From assembly GCF_010367455.1 (NCBI RefSeq), contig NZ_WRPR01000062.1:1-64000 (forward strand): a DNA stretch of 64,000 nt. The letters are read 5' to 3'. The notes beneath the pieces are model-generated. The model saw only the letters and a list, made by a program, of their open reading frames with translations. It was not told the origin of the DNA and searched no databases. The DNA comes from Candidatus Laterigemmans baculatus. Its GTDB lineage: Bacteria; Planctomycetota; Planctomycetia; Pirellulales; Pirellulaceae. The position numbers were made by a program, and so were the translations under genes. Positions 49,945 through 57,641 of this stretch are shown piece after piece; the first letter of the stretch is position 1, and each line of letters opens with the position of its first letter.

Positions 49945-49969
49945 AGCCGTCAGAGTAGGTCTCCACCCG

Positions 49970-50096
49970 CACCCTCCCCCCGGGAGGGTCGGGCTCTCAG
50001 GCCCGGGGAGGGCTCGCTGAATCTCGCCACGTGGAGGCCCCCAGTCTCGCATCACCCTCCCCGCTCGTTCCTCGCGACCCTCCCGGGGGGAGGGTG
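49970..50096. repeat. Family F inverted repeat (cacc-ctccc ... gggagggtg)
   Basis: Exact 20-bp inverse pair at 49970-49989 (caccctccccccgggagggt) and 50077-50096. The left arm is itself nearly palindromic. A single arm occurs at about 36066. It occupies the gap between the phosphatase and the phospholipase D gene, which are convergent. Confidence 0.82.
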
Positions 50097-50133
50097 ACGT
50101 TCAAGTTTTCTGACCGACCTGACGCCCCCCGCC

Positions 50134-51669
50134 CTACAGCATCCAGCGGAACGCGGGGACGAACAGCCGCGTCAGTTCCATCTTCGCTCGCTCGGCAGCC
50201 AGCTGCAGCGAGTCGTACGGATCGGTGGGCTGCCGAGTGGTTTGCGGCAACGCGCGAGCCTTCTCGACCGGCGTCGCCTGAAGCAGCTCTTCGCGGATCG
50301 TCGCCTTGAGCGCCGCAGCGGCAGCCGGGTCGTAGGCCGCGATCGAGACTTCGAGGTTGAGGTACTCCGAGCGGGGGTCAAAGTTGTAGCTGCCGATGAC
50401 CGCGATGCAGTCGTCGATGACCATCGATTTGCTATGCAGGTGGTCGGTCCCCAAATACTCCCAAATCTCGACGCCGGCCCGCAGCAACGTGCCCTTCAGA
50501 TTTTGGTAGGCCGCATAGGTCGCCGGGCGATCGGTGCTCGACAGCGATCCGGTCAGCAACACCACCTGCACGCCCCGCTCTCGGGCCGCCAGCAGCGCTT
50601 CGAGGATCGGCGGGGTGAAGACCGGATAAGGGGTCTCGATCCAGATCGAGCGCTGCGCCTGCGCGATTAGCTCCAGCATCGCTTGCTGAATCCCGAATCC
50701 GCACTTTTGCGTGTCGGTGTCGTGCAGCACGGCGATCGCCACGCCGTGGACCGCCCCGCCCATCCCCCACCCTTCGGAACGCGACCAGTCATAACCGGTG
50801 TGCAGACCGACGCCGTGGCAGACGACGAGCGTTTCCACCGCGAGGTCGAGCAGGCGGCGAAAATCGTCCGGGGTGCGGGCGGCTCGCCACCGCGCCGACC
50901 ACGCGTCATGTTCTCCCCTTCGACCCACAAGTGTCGCTCGATCCTCCTGTGGCGACCGCCCATTGAGGATCGGCAAATCGTCGACGGTCGAAAGCCCCCA
51001 TCTATCGCGGGGGCTCGCCGGGAGCACGTCAGGTGTTTGCCAGAGCCACTCAAAGTAACGCTGGGCATGGGCGGCCGCCGACCCGCGGACATAGGCGTCG
51101 CAGTCGACGTAGTTCACTTCGTTCAGCCCAAAGTGCTCGTCCTTCAAGTTGCGGCTACCAATGATCATCTGCTCGCCGTCGACGATCAGCAGCTTGTCGT
51201 GCAGCCGTCGGTTCAGCCAGAGTGGCCGCAGCACGCGAGGGGGATGGTAGCGACGAATCTCCACGCCGGTGGAGATCAAATAGGTTTCGAGCTCATACGG
51301 GACGCGCGAGATCAGCCCGTCGACGAGCAGCCGCACGCGGACGCCCCGCTGGGCGGCGTCGCGGAGCAGCGCCAAAATCGCTGCCGGAACGCGGCCAGTG
51401 TCGACGGCGTAGTAGACGCAGACGATCTCCCGCTCGGCCTGCTGGATCAGATCGATGCGGCTCTGCAGCGCCTGGCGGTTTTCGGGCAACACGCGAAAGG
51501 CGTCGGCGCGGGCGGAGCCGGGAACCGCGGCCAGCCACACCCCGGCCAGCCAGAGTCCGGCAAACAGCAGGGACCGAGCGACTTGCAGCAGGCAACCCGC
51601 GGCCGAGCGGCACCGGAGTGTCACTTCTCCGCTTTGCCCTGCCGCGCCGATTCTCGCCGCTCGCCCCAT
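50134..51669 (-). CDS. Exported phospholipase D-like protein
   Basis: A 511-residue PLD superfamily protein with both HKD motifs: HDKLLIVDGEQMIIGSRN at about residue 180 and HSKSMVIDDCIAVIGSYNFDPRS at about 430. A hydrophobic segment near the N-terminus (SLLFAGLWLAGVWLAAVPGSARADA) is a probable signal peptide. PLD-type enzymes hydrolyse or transfer phosphodiester bonds; this one could act on lipids, cardiolipin synthesis or nucleic acids. The start at 51669 has GGAG six bases upstream. Longer (51780) or shorter (51624) starts cannot be excluded. Confidence 0.85.
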   Translation of the reverse strand: MGRAARIGAAGQSGEVTLRCRSAAGCLLQVARSLLFAGLWLAGVWLAAVPGSARADAFRVLPENRQALQSRIDLIQQAEREIVCVYYAVDTGRVPAAILALLRDAAQRGVRVRLLVDGLISRVPYELETYLISTGVEIRRYHPPRVLRPLWLNRRLHDKLLIVDGEQMIIGSRNLKDEHFGLNEVNYVDCDAYVRGSAAAHAQRYFEWLWQTPDVLPASPRDRWGLSTVDDLPILNGRSPQEDRATLVGRRGEHDAWSARWRAARTPDDFRRLLDLAVETLVVCHGVGLHTGYDWSRSEGWGMGGAVHGVAIAVLHDTDTQKCGFGIQQAMLELIAQAQRSIWIETPYPVFTPPILEALLAARERGVQVVLLTGSLSSTDRPATYAAYQNLKGTLLRAGVEIWEYLGTDHLHSKSMVIDDCIAVIGSYNFDPRSEYLNLEVSIAAYDPAAAAALKATIREELLQATPVEKARALPQTTRQPTDPYDSLQLAAERAKMELTRLFVPAFRWML

Positions 51670-51813
51670 CCGTGTCTCCGGGCTTCGTTCATGCTGAGGA
51701 GCCAGCAGGGGAGATCGGCCACGGCCACCACGCGAATCGTGCAAAGCCGCAGGCGGCCGAGCCATTTTCGCCACTTCCACCCGGGTCGTGCGGCTTCCGC
51801 CGATTGCGCCGCC

Positions 51814-51995
51814 CTAGTTGGATAGCGCCACGCTCTCATACGGAATCGTCATAACCTCAGCAGTGCCGAGCAGTTGATCCCAAAGTCGTTTAACGGCAAG
51901 CCGAAGGCGACTGCTTTTTAAACACAGTCGCCTTCGGCTTGCCGTTAAACGATTTTTCCGCGACCCGGTTTGCTGCAAACGAATCCAAAGTGGCG
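51814..51995. repeat. Family A element, copy A5 (right end lost)
   Basis: The left end CTAGTTGGATAGCGCCAC at 51814 matches the A4 end. It is followed by the conserved tcagcagtgccgagcagttg spacer and the hairpin at 51887-51951. On the right, gatttttccgc and aatccaaagtggcg are kept, but the terminal repeat stops at about 51995, where a family D copy begins (agcgaaaggcgactgcgctac). Confidence 0.8.
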
Positions 51996-52016
51996 TCAGA
52001 GCGAAAGGCGACTGCG

Positions 52017-52493
52017 CTACCCGGCGGCTGGGCCGCAGTCGTGGCAGTATCCCCGCAGCAGGATCTCGGTGATCGTCCCCACCGCTGCGCTCCGTCGGCG
52101 GCTGCCAGCGGTCAATTGCACGTCGCCCAGACAGGTGACGCTGCCGCAATCGACGCACAGGAAATGCGGATGCCCCTCCCCTTCTTCCTGCTGCGGATCG
52201 GTCGCCTCGAACCGCCACAGGTGATCCCCCAGCTCGGAGCGGCGGAGCAACCCGGCTCCGGCCAGGTCGTTGAGATTGCGAAACGCGGTGGCTTTATCGA
52301 CGCCGCTCGCCGCCAGCCGCTCGGCCAGCTCGGCGTGAGTCAGCGGCGCGGCCGCTCGGCGGATTTCGACCAGGGCGGCGATCCGAGCCGGGGTCGCCCG
52401 GAGCCCACGGGCCCGGATGTCTTCGCGGGCAGCGGAGCGGGCTTCGGAGGGACTGGCTGGCTGTCGGCCGCCGGCGGCGTTGGCGTCATTCAT
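52017..52493 (-). CDS. Fur-family metalloregulator
   Basis: A 158-residue protein with the Fur fold. The winged HTH (residues 20-85) includes GLRATPARIAALVEIRRAAAPLTHAELAERLAASGVDKATAFRNLNDLAGAGLL. The dimerisation part has HPHFLCVDCGSVTC and a final CHDC, two Cys-x2-Cys pairs for the structural zinc. The His-rich signature HHHDH of iron-sensing Fur is reduced, so a Zur-, PerR- or Mur-like role is possible. It is divergent from the ZIP transporter gene 316 bp away. Start at 52493 with GAGGAT upstream. The last codons and stop lie in a family D repeat copy. Confidence 0.9.
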   Translation of the reverse strand: MNDANAAGGRQPASPSEARSAAREDIRARGLRATPARIAALVEIRRAAAPLTHAELAERLAASGVDKATAFRNLNDLAGAGLLRRSELGDHLWRFEATDPQQEEGEGHPHFLCVDCGSVTCLGDVQLTAGSRRRSAAVGTITEILLRGYCHDCGPAAG

Positions 52494-52524
52494 GGAATCG
52501 ATCCTCACGGCAGGAACCCGCTTT

Positions 52525-52678
52525 TGAGCCGTAGGCGCTAGCCTCCGGCCTCGCAGCCCCGGACGTTCCGCTGCAGGAACCCGCGGCTAGCGCCGTCGGC
52601 TCAGGGTTTTCTAACAGAGCCTGGCCCCCGGTTTTCAATTACGCGGCAAGAACCAGACGCTAGCGCGTGGCGGCTGAT
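52525..52678. repeat. Family C composite repeat (C1 plus inverted C2)
   Basis: A C1 unit (tgagccgtaggcgctagcct) with an inverted half ending gccgtcggctcag (52525-52615), near-identical to 42476-42562, then an inverted C2 unit ending tagcgcgtggcggctgat at 52678. It leaves only about 130 bp for the ZIP promoter region. Confidence 0.85.
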
Positions 52679-52738
52679 AACAGTCAACGATGCGGAGCGA
52701 AAGGCGCCTGGCTCCACTCTAATCGCCGCTGCGCCTTC

Positions 52739-52771
52739 TTGCAATCGTTCTGCAAATACGTACGCTTTGCA
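52739..52771. promoter_or_regulatory. Candidate Fur-family operator upstream of the ZIP gene
   Basis: Two overlapping inverted repeats: TTGCA-N7-TGCAA (52739-52755) and TGCAAA-N9-TTTGCA (52751-52771). They lie 38-70 bp upstream of the ZIP start codon, next to a Fur-family regulator gene, so they are candidate regulator sites. The exact recognition sequence is not known. Confidence 0.5.
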
Positions 52772-52808
52772 TCTTCACTTCCCGCTCCTCCGAATTTCGA
52801 CCAGACCC

Positions 52809-53807
52809 ATGTGGATTGTCGCGCTGCTGATTGGATACTGCCTGCTCGTGGCTGCCGCTTCGATGGCGGGAGGCTGGTTGCCGGCCCTGGTGCGGATGAC
52901 CCACCTCCGCACGCAGCTGCTGATGAGTTTCGTAGCCGGGTTGATGCTGGGCATCTCGATGCTGCACTTGATGCCGCACGCCTTTGAGACTCTCGGCTCG
53001 GCGGCCTGGTCGGGCGGCTCGGTGCTCTCGGGGATGATCTTCATGTTCTTGCTGCTCCGCGCGTTCCATGTGCACCACCATGGCGACGCGCCGCTGGCGG
53101 TCGACCCGGCGGCGACGATTGCCGAGGCCCCGGAGGATCCGGCGCTGGCAGCCGAAGAGCAGCACCGGCACCTCTGCGAACTCGAAGGGCACGGGCACGG
53201 GCACGACGATCACCACGGGCACGAACACGGGCACGAACACGGGCACGGACACGGACACGGGCATGCGGGCCGGCCGCTCGGCTGGATGGGGCTCGTGTTC
53301 GGGCTCAGCCTCCACACGTTGATGGATGGCGTGGCGCTGGGGGCCAGCGTGACGGCCGACGCCGAGCATGGCGACTGGCTGGGGCTGGCCGGGCTGGGCA
53401 CGTTCCTGGCGGTCGCGCTCCACAAGCCGCTCGACGCCTTTGCGATCACCTCGGTGATGCAGACGCACGGCTGGTCGCCGCGGCAGCGGGGCGTGGTCAA
53501 TGCCATCTTCGCTTTGGCCTGCCCGGCCGGCGCGCTGCTGTTTTGGTTCGGGGCGACGCAGTTCCACCTCGACGGGATCGTGCTCGGATTGGGACTGGGC
53601 GTCTCGGCCGGGTTCTTCATCTGCATCGCCCTGGCCGACCTCCTCCCGGAAGTCCACTTCCACGATCACGACCGCGGCAAGCTGACCGCCGCGTTGCTGC
53701 TCGGCGTGGCCCTGGCCGTGGGGATCGAGAATCTCCCGGGTCATCAGCACTCCCATGGCCCCCACTCGCACGAAGCCCACGACCATGCGGGGCACGAGCA
53801 TCACTGA
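52809..53807 (+). CDS. ZIP-family divalent metal transporter
   Basis: A 332-residue ZIP transporter, probably importing Zn2+ or a related ion. Family helices carry HLMPHAFETL (helix 2), FGLSLHTLMDGVALGASV (helix 4) and AVALHKPLDAFAITSV (helix 5). The usual HEIPE of helix 5 reads HKPLD here, a variant also seen in related proteins. Two His-rich stretches are present: the cytoplasmic loop (GHGHGHDDHHGHEHGHEHG) and the C-terminus. I chose the ATG at 52809; an upstream TTG at 52767 is weak. The neighbouring Fur-family gene and palindromes suggest metal-dependent control. Confidence 0.9.
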   Translation: MWIVALLIGYCLLVAAASMAGGWLPALVRMTHLRTQLLMSFVAGLMLGISMLHLMPHAFETLGSAAWSGGSVLSGMIFMFLLLRAFHVHHHGDAPLAVDPAATIAEAPEDPALAAEEQHRHLCELEGHGHGHDDHHGHEHGHEHGHGHGHGHAGRPLGWMGLVFGLSLHTLMDGVALGASVTADAEHGDWLGLAGLGTFLAVALHKPLDAFAITSVMQTHGWSPRQRGVVNAIFALACPAGALLFWFGATQFHLDGIVLGLGLGVSAGFFICIALADLLPEVHFHDHDRGKLTAALLLGVALAVGIENLPGHQHSHGPHSHEAHDHAGHEHH

Positions 53808-53817
53808 GTACTGACTG
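53805..53817 (+). repeat. TGAGTAC heptamer at the ZIP stop codon
   Basis: The stop codon begins TGA GTAC TGA CTG, two TGA codons seven bases apart and so in different frames. It is a short member of the heptamer stop-run set. Confidence 0.6.
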
Positions 53818-54123
53818 CACGAACGAGTGGAATCGGCATCTTCACGCAATCTTCATTGAGTCGTGTGGCGTGAAAGCCGATGGTCGCAGGAGGCCCGGTG
53901 GCACAATCGTCAGGACCGCTCCAGAGCGACTCCAACCGGCACCGCGACTCGTCCTCTGGCAAATCCTCCGCCACTGACTCTGGCGGCTCGCCGATAGACT
54001 TTTTCGATCGCGAGGCCTCCGGAGAAATTTGTCGCGGTCGGAATCTCCGCCAGTCAATGTTCACGCGCACTCGCAAGGATGCGGGCGCGGCGACGTCAAC
54101 TCGGATCGCATTGGAAGACAAGG
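53818..54123. other. Intergenic region upstream of the porin gene
   Basis: About 306 bp with no credible gene on either strand; the open frames there are antisense or GC-driven. It should contain the porin promoter. I found no copy of the TGCAAA-type palindrome here. Confidence 0.5.
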
Positions 54124-55746
54124 ATGTCGTATATGTTCGGGCGCACCCGCGTGCGTCGAATGGCGCTCGCGCTACTGTGCGTGGCCAGCGGCTCGGCGGC
54201 CTTCGCCGACCAACCGTCGCCGTGGACCGACGGGCTGATCGAGTCGGATCGCTCGGTGCCGGTCGTCCGCGCCGCAGCGCGGCTGCAATCCCCCGCACCC
54301 GTGCAAACGCCTCCGACCGAAGAAGCCCTTGAGGAGGAAGGGGGTGCGGGCTTGGGTGAGCGGCCCGAACTGGAACTCGGTGGCCAGCCGGGCGAGGATG
54401 ACGACGCCGAGACGCTCGAGTCGCTAAGCGAGCGGCTCCGCGAGATGGAAGAGCGGTGGAGCGAACTGGACGAAGCCGAGGAAGAGGCGGCGGCCGCGGC
54501 GGCGAAGAAATCGTCGTGGGGGATGACCGGTCGCATCCACCTCGATTACTGGAACTTTGCCGACGACAGCCAGGGAGTGAACTACCTGGAGAACCGCGAT
54601 CCAGCGGCGGACGATTTTGGGACCGATCCAGAAGACCGCTGGGCGTTCCGCCGAGTCCGGCTGGAGTTCTACGGCGAAGTCCCCGCCAATATGTTGTTCC
54701 GGCTTCAAATCGACTTCAACGAGCCTTCCGAGCCCGAATACAAAGACGTCTACATCGGCTGGCAAGATCTGCCCAACAACCACATGTTGCTGCTGGGCAA
54801 TCAAAAGCGTCCGATCGGCCTCGACCACCTCAATAGCAGCCGCTTCAACGTCTTTGCCGAGCGGCCGATGGCTGTCGAAGCATTCAACGAAGACGCCCGC
54901 CGCATCGGGCTCTGCATGTATGGGTACAACGATGCGGAGACGGTGAACTGGCAGTACGGGATCTTTAGCCTCGAGAACACCGCAGTCACCGGCCGGCTGA
55001 TCGGCGATTCGATGCAGATGGGCGGCTATGGGCGGCTGGTGCTCGTTCCCTGGTACGACGAGATCAGCGGCGGCCGGGGATACCAGCACCTGGGGTTCGC
55101 CGGCTCCGTCGCGCGTCCCGATGGCGATGCCACCGATGCCGACAGCAATGAGAACGAAGCCCGTTTTCGGACGCGTCCCGAGGCGCGGTCCGACGCCCGC
55201 TGGCTCGACACCGGCCGGATCGCCGGGGCCGAGTGGTTCGAGCAAGTCGGCTTTGAATCGATCACCAACATCGGCAGCTTGCAGGTCACCGGCGAGTACC
55301 TGGCGACGTTCCTGCAGCGCGACCCGGTTGCCGGCCCGGCGGATGATCTCGCGTTCCATGGCGGCTACATCTATGCCTCCTACTTCCTGACCGGCGAGTT
55401 CATCCCCTACGACCGCCAGAGCGGCACGATCGAGCGGGTCGTCCCGCACGAGAACTTCTTCCTCGTCGACCGTTGCCGCGGGGGCACCGGGAAGGGCTGG
55501 GGAGCGTGGCAAGTGGCCGCCCGGTACAGCTATCTCGATTTGACCGACAGCAACATCGAAGGCGGGATCGGCCACAACGTCACGTTCGGCTTGAACTGGC
55601 ACTGGACGCCGTACTCGAAAGTCCAGACGAACCTGGTCCTCGGCACGATCGACAGCCGCGAACCGGTCTTCGATCCGGTGCTGGGCGAGACCTTCAGCGG
55701 TGGCGATTACGCGATCTTCGGCTCGCGGTTCATGCTCGACTGGTGA
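54124..55746 (+). CDS. Outer-membrane porin, phosphate-selective (OprO/OprP) type
   Basis: A 540-residue protein. A signal peptide (RRMALALLCVASGSAAFA) is followed by a Glu/Asp-rich, coiled-coil region (about residues 70-125: LESLSERLREMEERWSELDEAEEEAAA). A beta-barrel domain follows (GRIHLDYWNFADDSQGVNYLENRD, then RRVRLEFYGEVPANMLFRLQIDFNEPSEPEYKDVYIGWQDLPN), ending in aromatic-rich strands and a terminal tryptophan (RFMLDW). The pattern matches the phosphate-selective porin O/P family, and the coiled coil may anchor to peptidoglycan. Two ATGs fit ribosome-binding sites (54124 and 54133). Its metal or phosphate specificity is not shown by sequence. Confidence 0.85.
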   Translation: MSYMFGRTRVRRMALALLCVASGSAAFADQPSPWTDGLIESDRSVPVVRAAARLQSPAPVQTPPTEEALEEEGGAGLGERPELELGGQPGEDDDAETLESLSERLREMEERWSELDEAEEEAAAAAAKKSSWGMTGRIHLDYWNFADDSQGVNYLENRDPAADDFGTDPEDRWAFRRVRLEFYGEVPANMLFRLQIDFNEPSEPEYKDVYIGWQDLPNNHMLLLGNQKRPIGLDHLNSSRFNVFAERPMAVEAFNEDARRIGLCMYGYNDAETVNWQYGIFSLENTAVTGRLIGDSMQMGGYGRLVLVPWYDEISGGRGYQHLGFAGSVARPDGDATDADSNENEARFRTRPEARSDARWLDTGRIAGAEWFEQVGFESITNIGSLQVTGEYLATFLQRDPVAGPADDLAFHGGYIYASYFLTGEFIPYDRQSGTIERVVPHENFFLVDRCRGGTGKGWGAWQVAARYSYLDLTDSNIEGGIGHNVTFGLNWHWTPYSKVQTNLVLGTIDSREPVFDPVLGETFSGGDYAIFGSRFMLDW

Positions 55747-55829
55747 GCCGCCGGTGCCACGACCGCGGTCCTTCGCTTCATCCTTCCCCCCACGACTCGA
55801 CGCCTCTCCTTCGACGGGAGTCCACGACC

Positions 55830-56342
55830 ATGACGCTTCGCATCCTCGCTTCGGGCATGCTCCTTCTGTGCGGATTTGTATTCGCCCAGCAAACGCTGGC
55901 GGGCAGTCCCCACGCCCTAGCCCATCACGGATTCGCCCATCACGGATTCGCCCATCACGGATTCGCCCATCACGGATTGGCCCATCACGGATTGACCCAC
56001 CGCCCCGCCAAACCCTCCTGTGCCTGCTGTGCACCGAAGCGCTGCCAGTTGACCGTCAGCACCGAGACCGAGGAGACGGAATGTTTTGACGTGGAGTGCA
56101 AGGACATCTGCATTCCGCCAGTGACGTTTCCCTGGCAGTGCCGCCCCAAGAAGTGTGGCCGGATCCGGACCGTCAACGTCCTGACCACCGAGACGCGGGA
56201 GCGGCAGGTCTGCGAGTACAAATGGGACGTGGTGGTGATCTGTCCCCGCTGTCGCGATGCGCTGCGGGAGGCGGGGTGCGAATTGGCGCCGGGGATGCAA
56301 GTCCTGGAAGAAGCGGAACCGACCGCCGCTAACGGGCGATGA
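55830..56342 (+). CDS. Secreted His-rich and Cys-rich small protein
   Basis: A 170-residue protein I cannot name. A signal peptide (ILASGMLLLCGFVFAQQTLAGS) is followed by six AHHGF/AHHGL units, from 15-bp tandem repeats at about 55918-55995. A cysteine-rich domain with the pairs SCACCAPKRC, CFDVECKDIC, CRPKKC and ICPRC follows. The His repeats and cysteine pairs suggest metal binding or a structural disulphide-rich fold. It follows the porin by 83 bp on the same strand and may be cotranscribed. Its end overlaps the convergent dehydrogenase gene by 14 bp. Confidence 0.75.
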   Translation: MTLRILASGMLLLCGFVFAQQTLAGSPHALAHHGFAHHGFAHHGFAHHGLAHHGLTHRPAKPSCACCAPKRCQLTVSTETEETECFDVECKDICIPPVTFPWQCRPKKCGRIRTVNVLTTETRERQVCEYKWDVVVICPRCRDALREAGCELAPGMQVLEEAEPTAANGR

Positions 56343-57357
56343 CGATTTTGCCGAAATGGGAGCCGCTCTTGAGGTACTGATACGCTGCGCGGACGTCGTC
56401 GACCGATTCGCATCCGAAGGTCTTGTCGATCACCGGATGCAGGTCGCCCGCTTCGATCGCCCGGCAGAGGGCCTCAAACATCACTCGGCTGCCGACATAG
56501 ATGCCTTGGATCGTCAGCCTTTTGAAGAGGGCCAGCATCGGCGAGGGGTTCTGCTCGGGCGAGGTCAGGATCCCGATCAGGCTGACCGCTCCACTGACGC
56601 GAGCCGCTCGCAGGGACCGCTCGAGCGTCCCGGCCCCGCCGACTTCAATCACGTTGTCGACTCCGACCCCCCCGGTCCACTCTCGCGCCGGCACGTCCCA
56701 GTCGGGATGGGTGGCGTAGTTGATGCAGGCGTCGGCGCCGAGCTCGCGGGCCCGCTCGAGCTTCTCGTCGCTGCTGCTGGTGATGATCACGCGGGCTCCG
56801 GCCAGCTTGGCGATCTGGAGGGCGAAGATCGAAACGCCCCCGGTGCCGAGGGTCAGGATGGTTTGCCCCGGAGTTAGGCGAGCCAGCATCAAGGCCTGCC
56901 AGGCAGTCACCGCGGCACAGGGAAGGCAAGCGGCTTCTTCGAAGGAGAGGTTCGCGGGCATCCGCACCAGTCCATGCTCGGGCAGACGCACGGTTTCCGC
57001 CAACACGCCGTCGGCCGCGCCACCGAGTGCCGAAGCGAGCTGCGATTCCTCCAACTCCCCGTCGACCCAGTCGGGAAAGAAGCAGGGACAGACGCGATCG
57101 CCGACCGCGAACCGCCGAACCGCAGCGCCGACTTCGACCACTTCGCCCGCTGCATCGGAGAGCGGGACCAGCGGTGGATCGGTTTGAATTTTTCGGTTTC
57201 CCGGATAGCCGCCGCGGGGCATCGCCAAGTCGCGGAAGTTCAGCGACCACGCCCGCGGTGCGATTCGCACCTCGGTCGGCCCCAGGGGAGCGGGCTCGAA
57301 GTCGACTTTGCGGAGTCCGTCGAGTCCGGTCGCCGAGGCGAGTTCGTAGCGAAACAT
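56329..57357 (-). CDS. Zinc-type alcohol dehydrogenase/quinone oxidoreductase family
   Basis: A 342-residue MDR-superfamily oxidoreductase. The N-terminal GroES-like domain runs to about residue 120 (NFRDLAMPRGGYPG ... PLVPLSDAAGEVVEVGAAVRRFAVGDRV). The NAD(P)-binding Rossmann domain has TLGTGGVSIFALQIAKLAGARVI and SSSDEKLERARELGADACINY. The catalytic zinc Cys position lacks a clear Cys-His pair (NFRDLAM), so it may be a zinc-independent quinone oxidoreductase-like member. Substrate unknown. Its 3' end overlaps the His/Cys-rich gene by 14 bp. Confidence 0.9.
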   Translation of the reverse strand: MFRYELASATGLDGLRKVDFEPAPLGPTEVRIAPRAWSLNFRDLAMPRGGYPGNRKIQTDPPLVPLSDAAGEVVEVGAAVRRFAVGDRVCPCFFPDWVDGELEESQLASALGGAADGVLAETVRLPEHGLVRMPANLSFEEAACLPCAAVTAWQALMLARLTPGQTILTLGTGGVSIFALQIAKLAGARVIITSSSDEKLERARELGADACINYATHPDWDVPAREWTGGVGVDNVIEVGGAGTLERSLRAARVSGAVSLIGILTSPEQNPSPMLALFKRLTIQGIYVGSRVMFEALCRAIEAGDLHPVIDKTFGCESVDDVRAAYQYLKSGSHFGKIVIAR

Positions 57358-57457
57358 GGGGCGGCCCTGGGGGTGTGAGGAAGGTTGAGCGAGAGGGGAG
57401 ACGCCTCTGGAGGGGCTCCGGAGGGCGGGGCTGCTGACGCCTTTCAGCGGATCGCAC

Positions 57458-57641
57458 GATTGTTAAGATGGGGGCGCCGCGGGCATTTCCTGAAGCGGCC
57501 CCGATCGGGGACCGGCCCGACGAGCACCGATCGTTGACAAGTCAGCATCTCTCCTGGGCCGTGCAGGGGCCCTCCGGGTGGATCCCTCCGAGTGGCCTCC
57601 CGGAGCAATCTGCGCGCCCCACTCATGCAATTTGGCCGGTT
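57458..57641 (+). other. Leader region of the glycine-cleavage operon
   Basis: About 184 bp upstream of gcvT. Several GC-rich hairpins are possible, for example around ggccctccgggtgg and tccctccgagtggcctcc. The conserved GGAGAG and ACCGAAGG parts of the glycine riboswitch are absent. An in-frame ORF runs from 57468 into gcvT but has no ribosome-binding site and is Pro/Arg-rich, so I take it as leader. Confidence 0.4.

Noticed and set aside
48469-50055. Longer 528-codon version of the NYN-LOTUS gene
   Set aside because: The upstream part overlaps the plus-strand phosphatase gene and is Gly/Pro/Arg-rich. The conserved NYN domain starts at 49308.
53818-54123. Fur-type operator upstream of the porin gene
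   Set aside because: I looked for TGCAAA/TTTGCA palindromes on both strands and found none, so regulation with the ZIP gene is not supported by sequence.
57458-57641. Possible glycine riboswitch before gcvT
   Set aside because: The conserved GGAGAG and ACCGAAGG-type core are absent, though a long structured leader exists.
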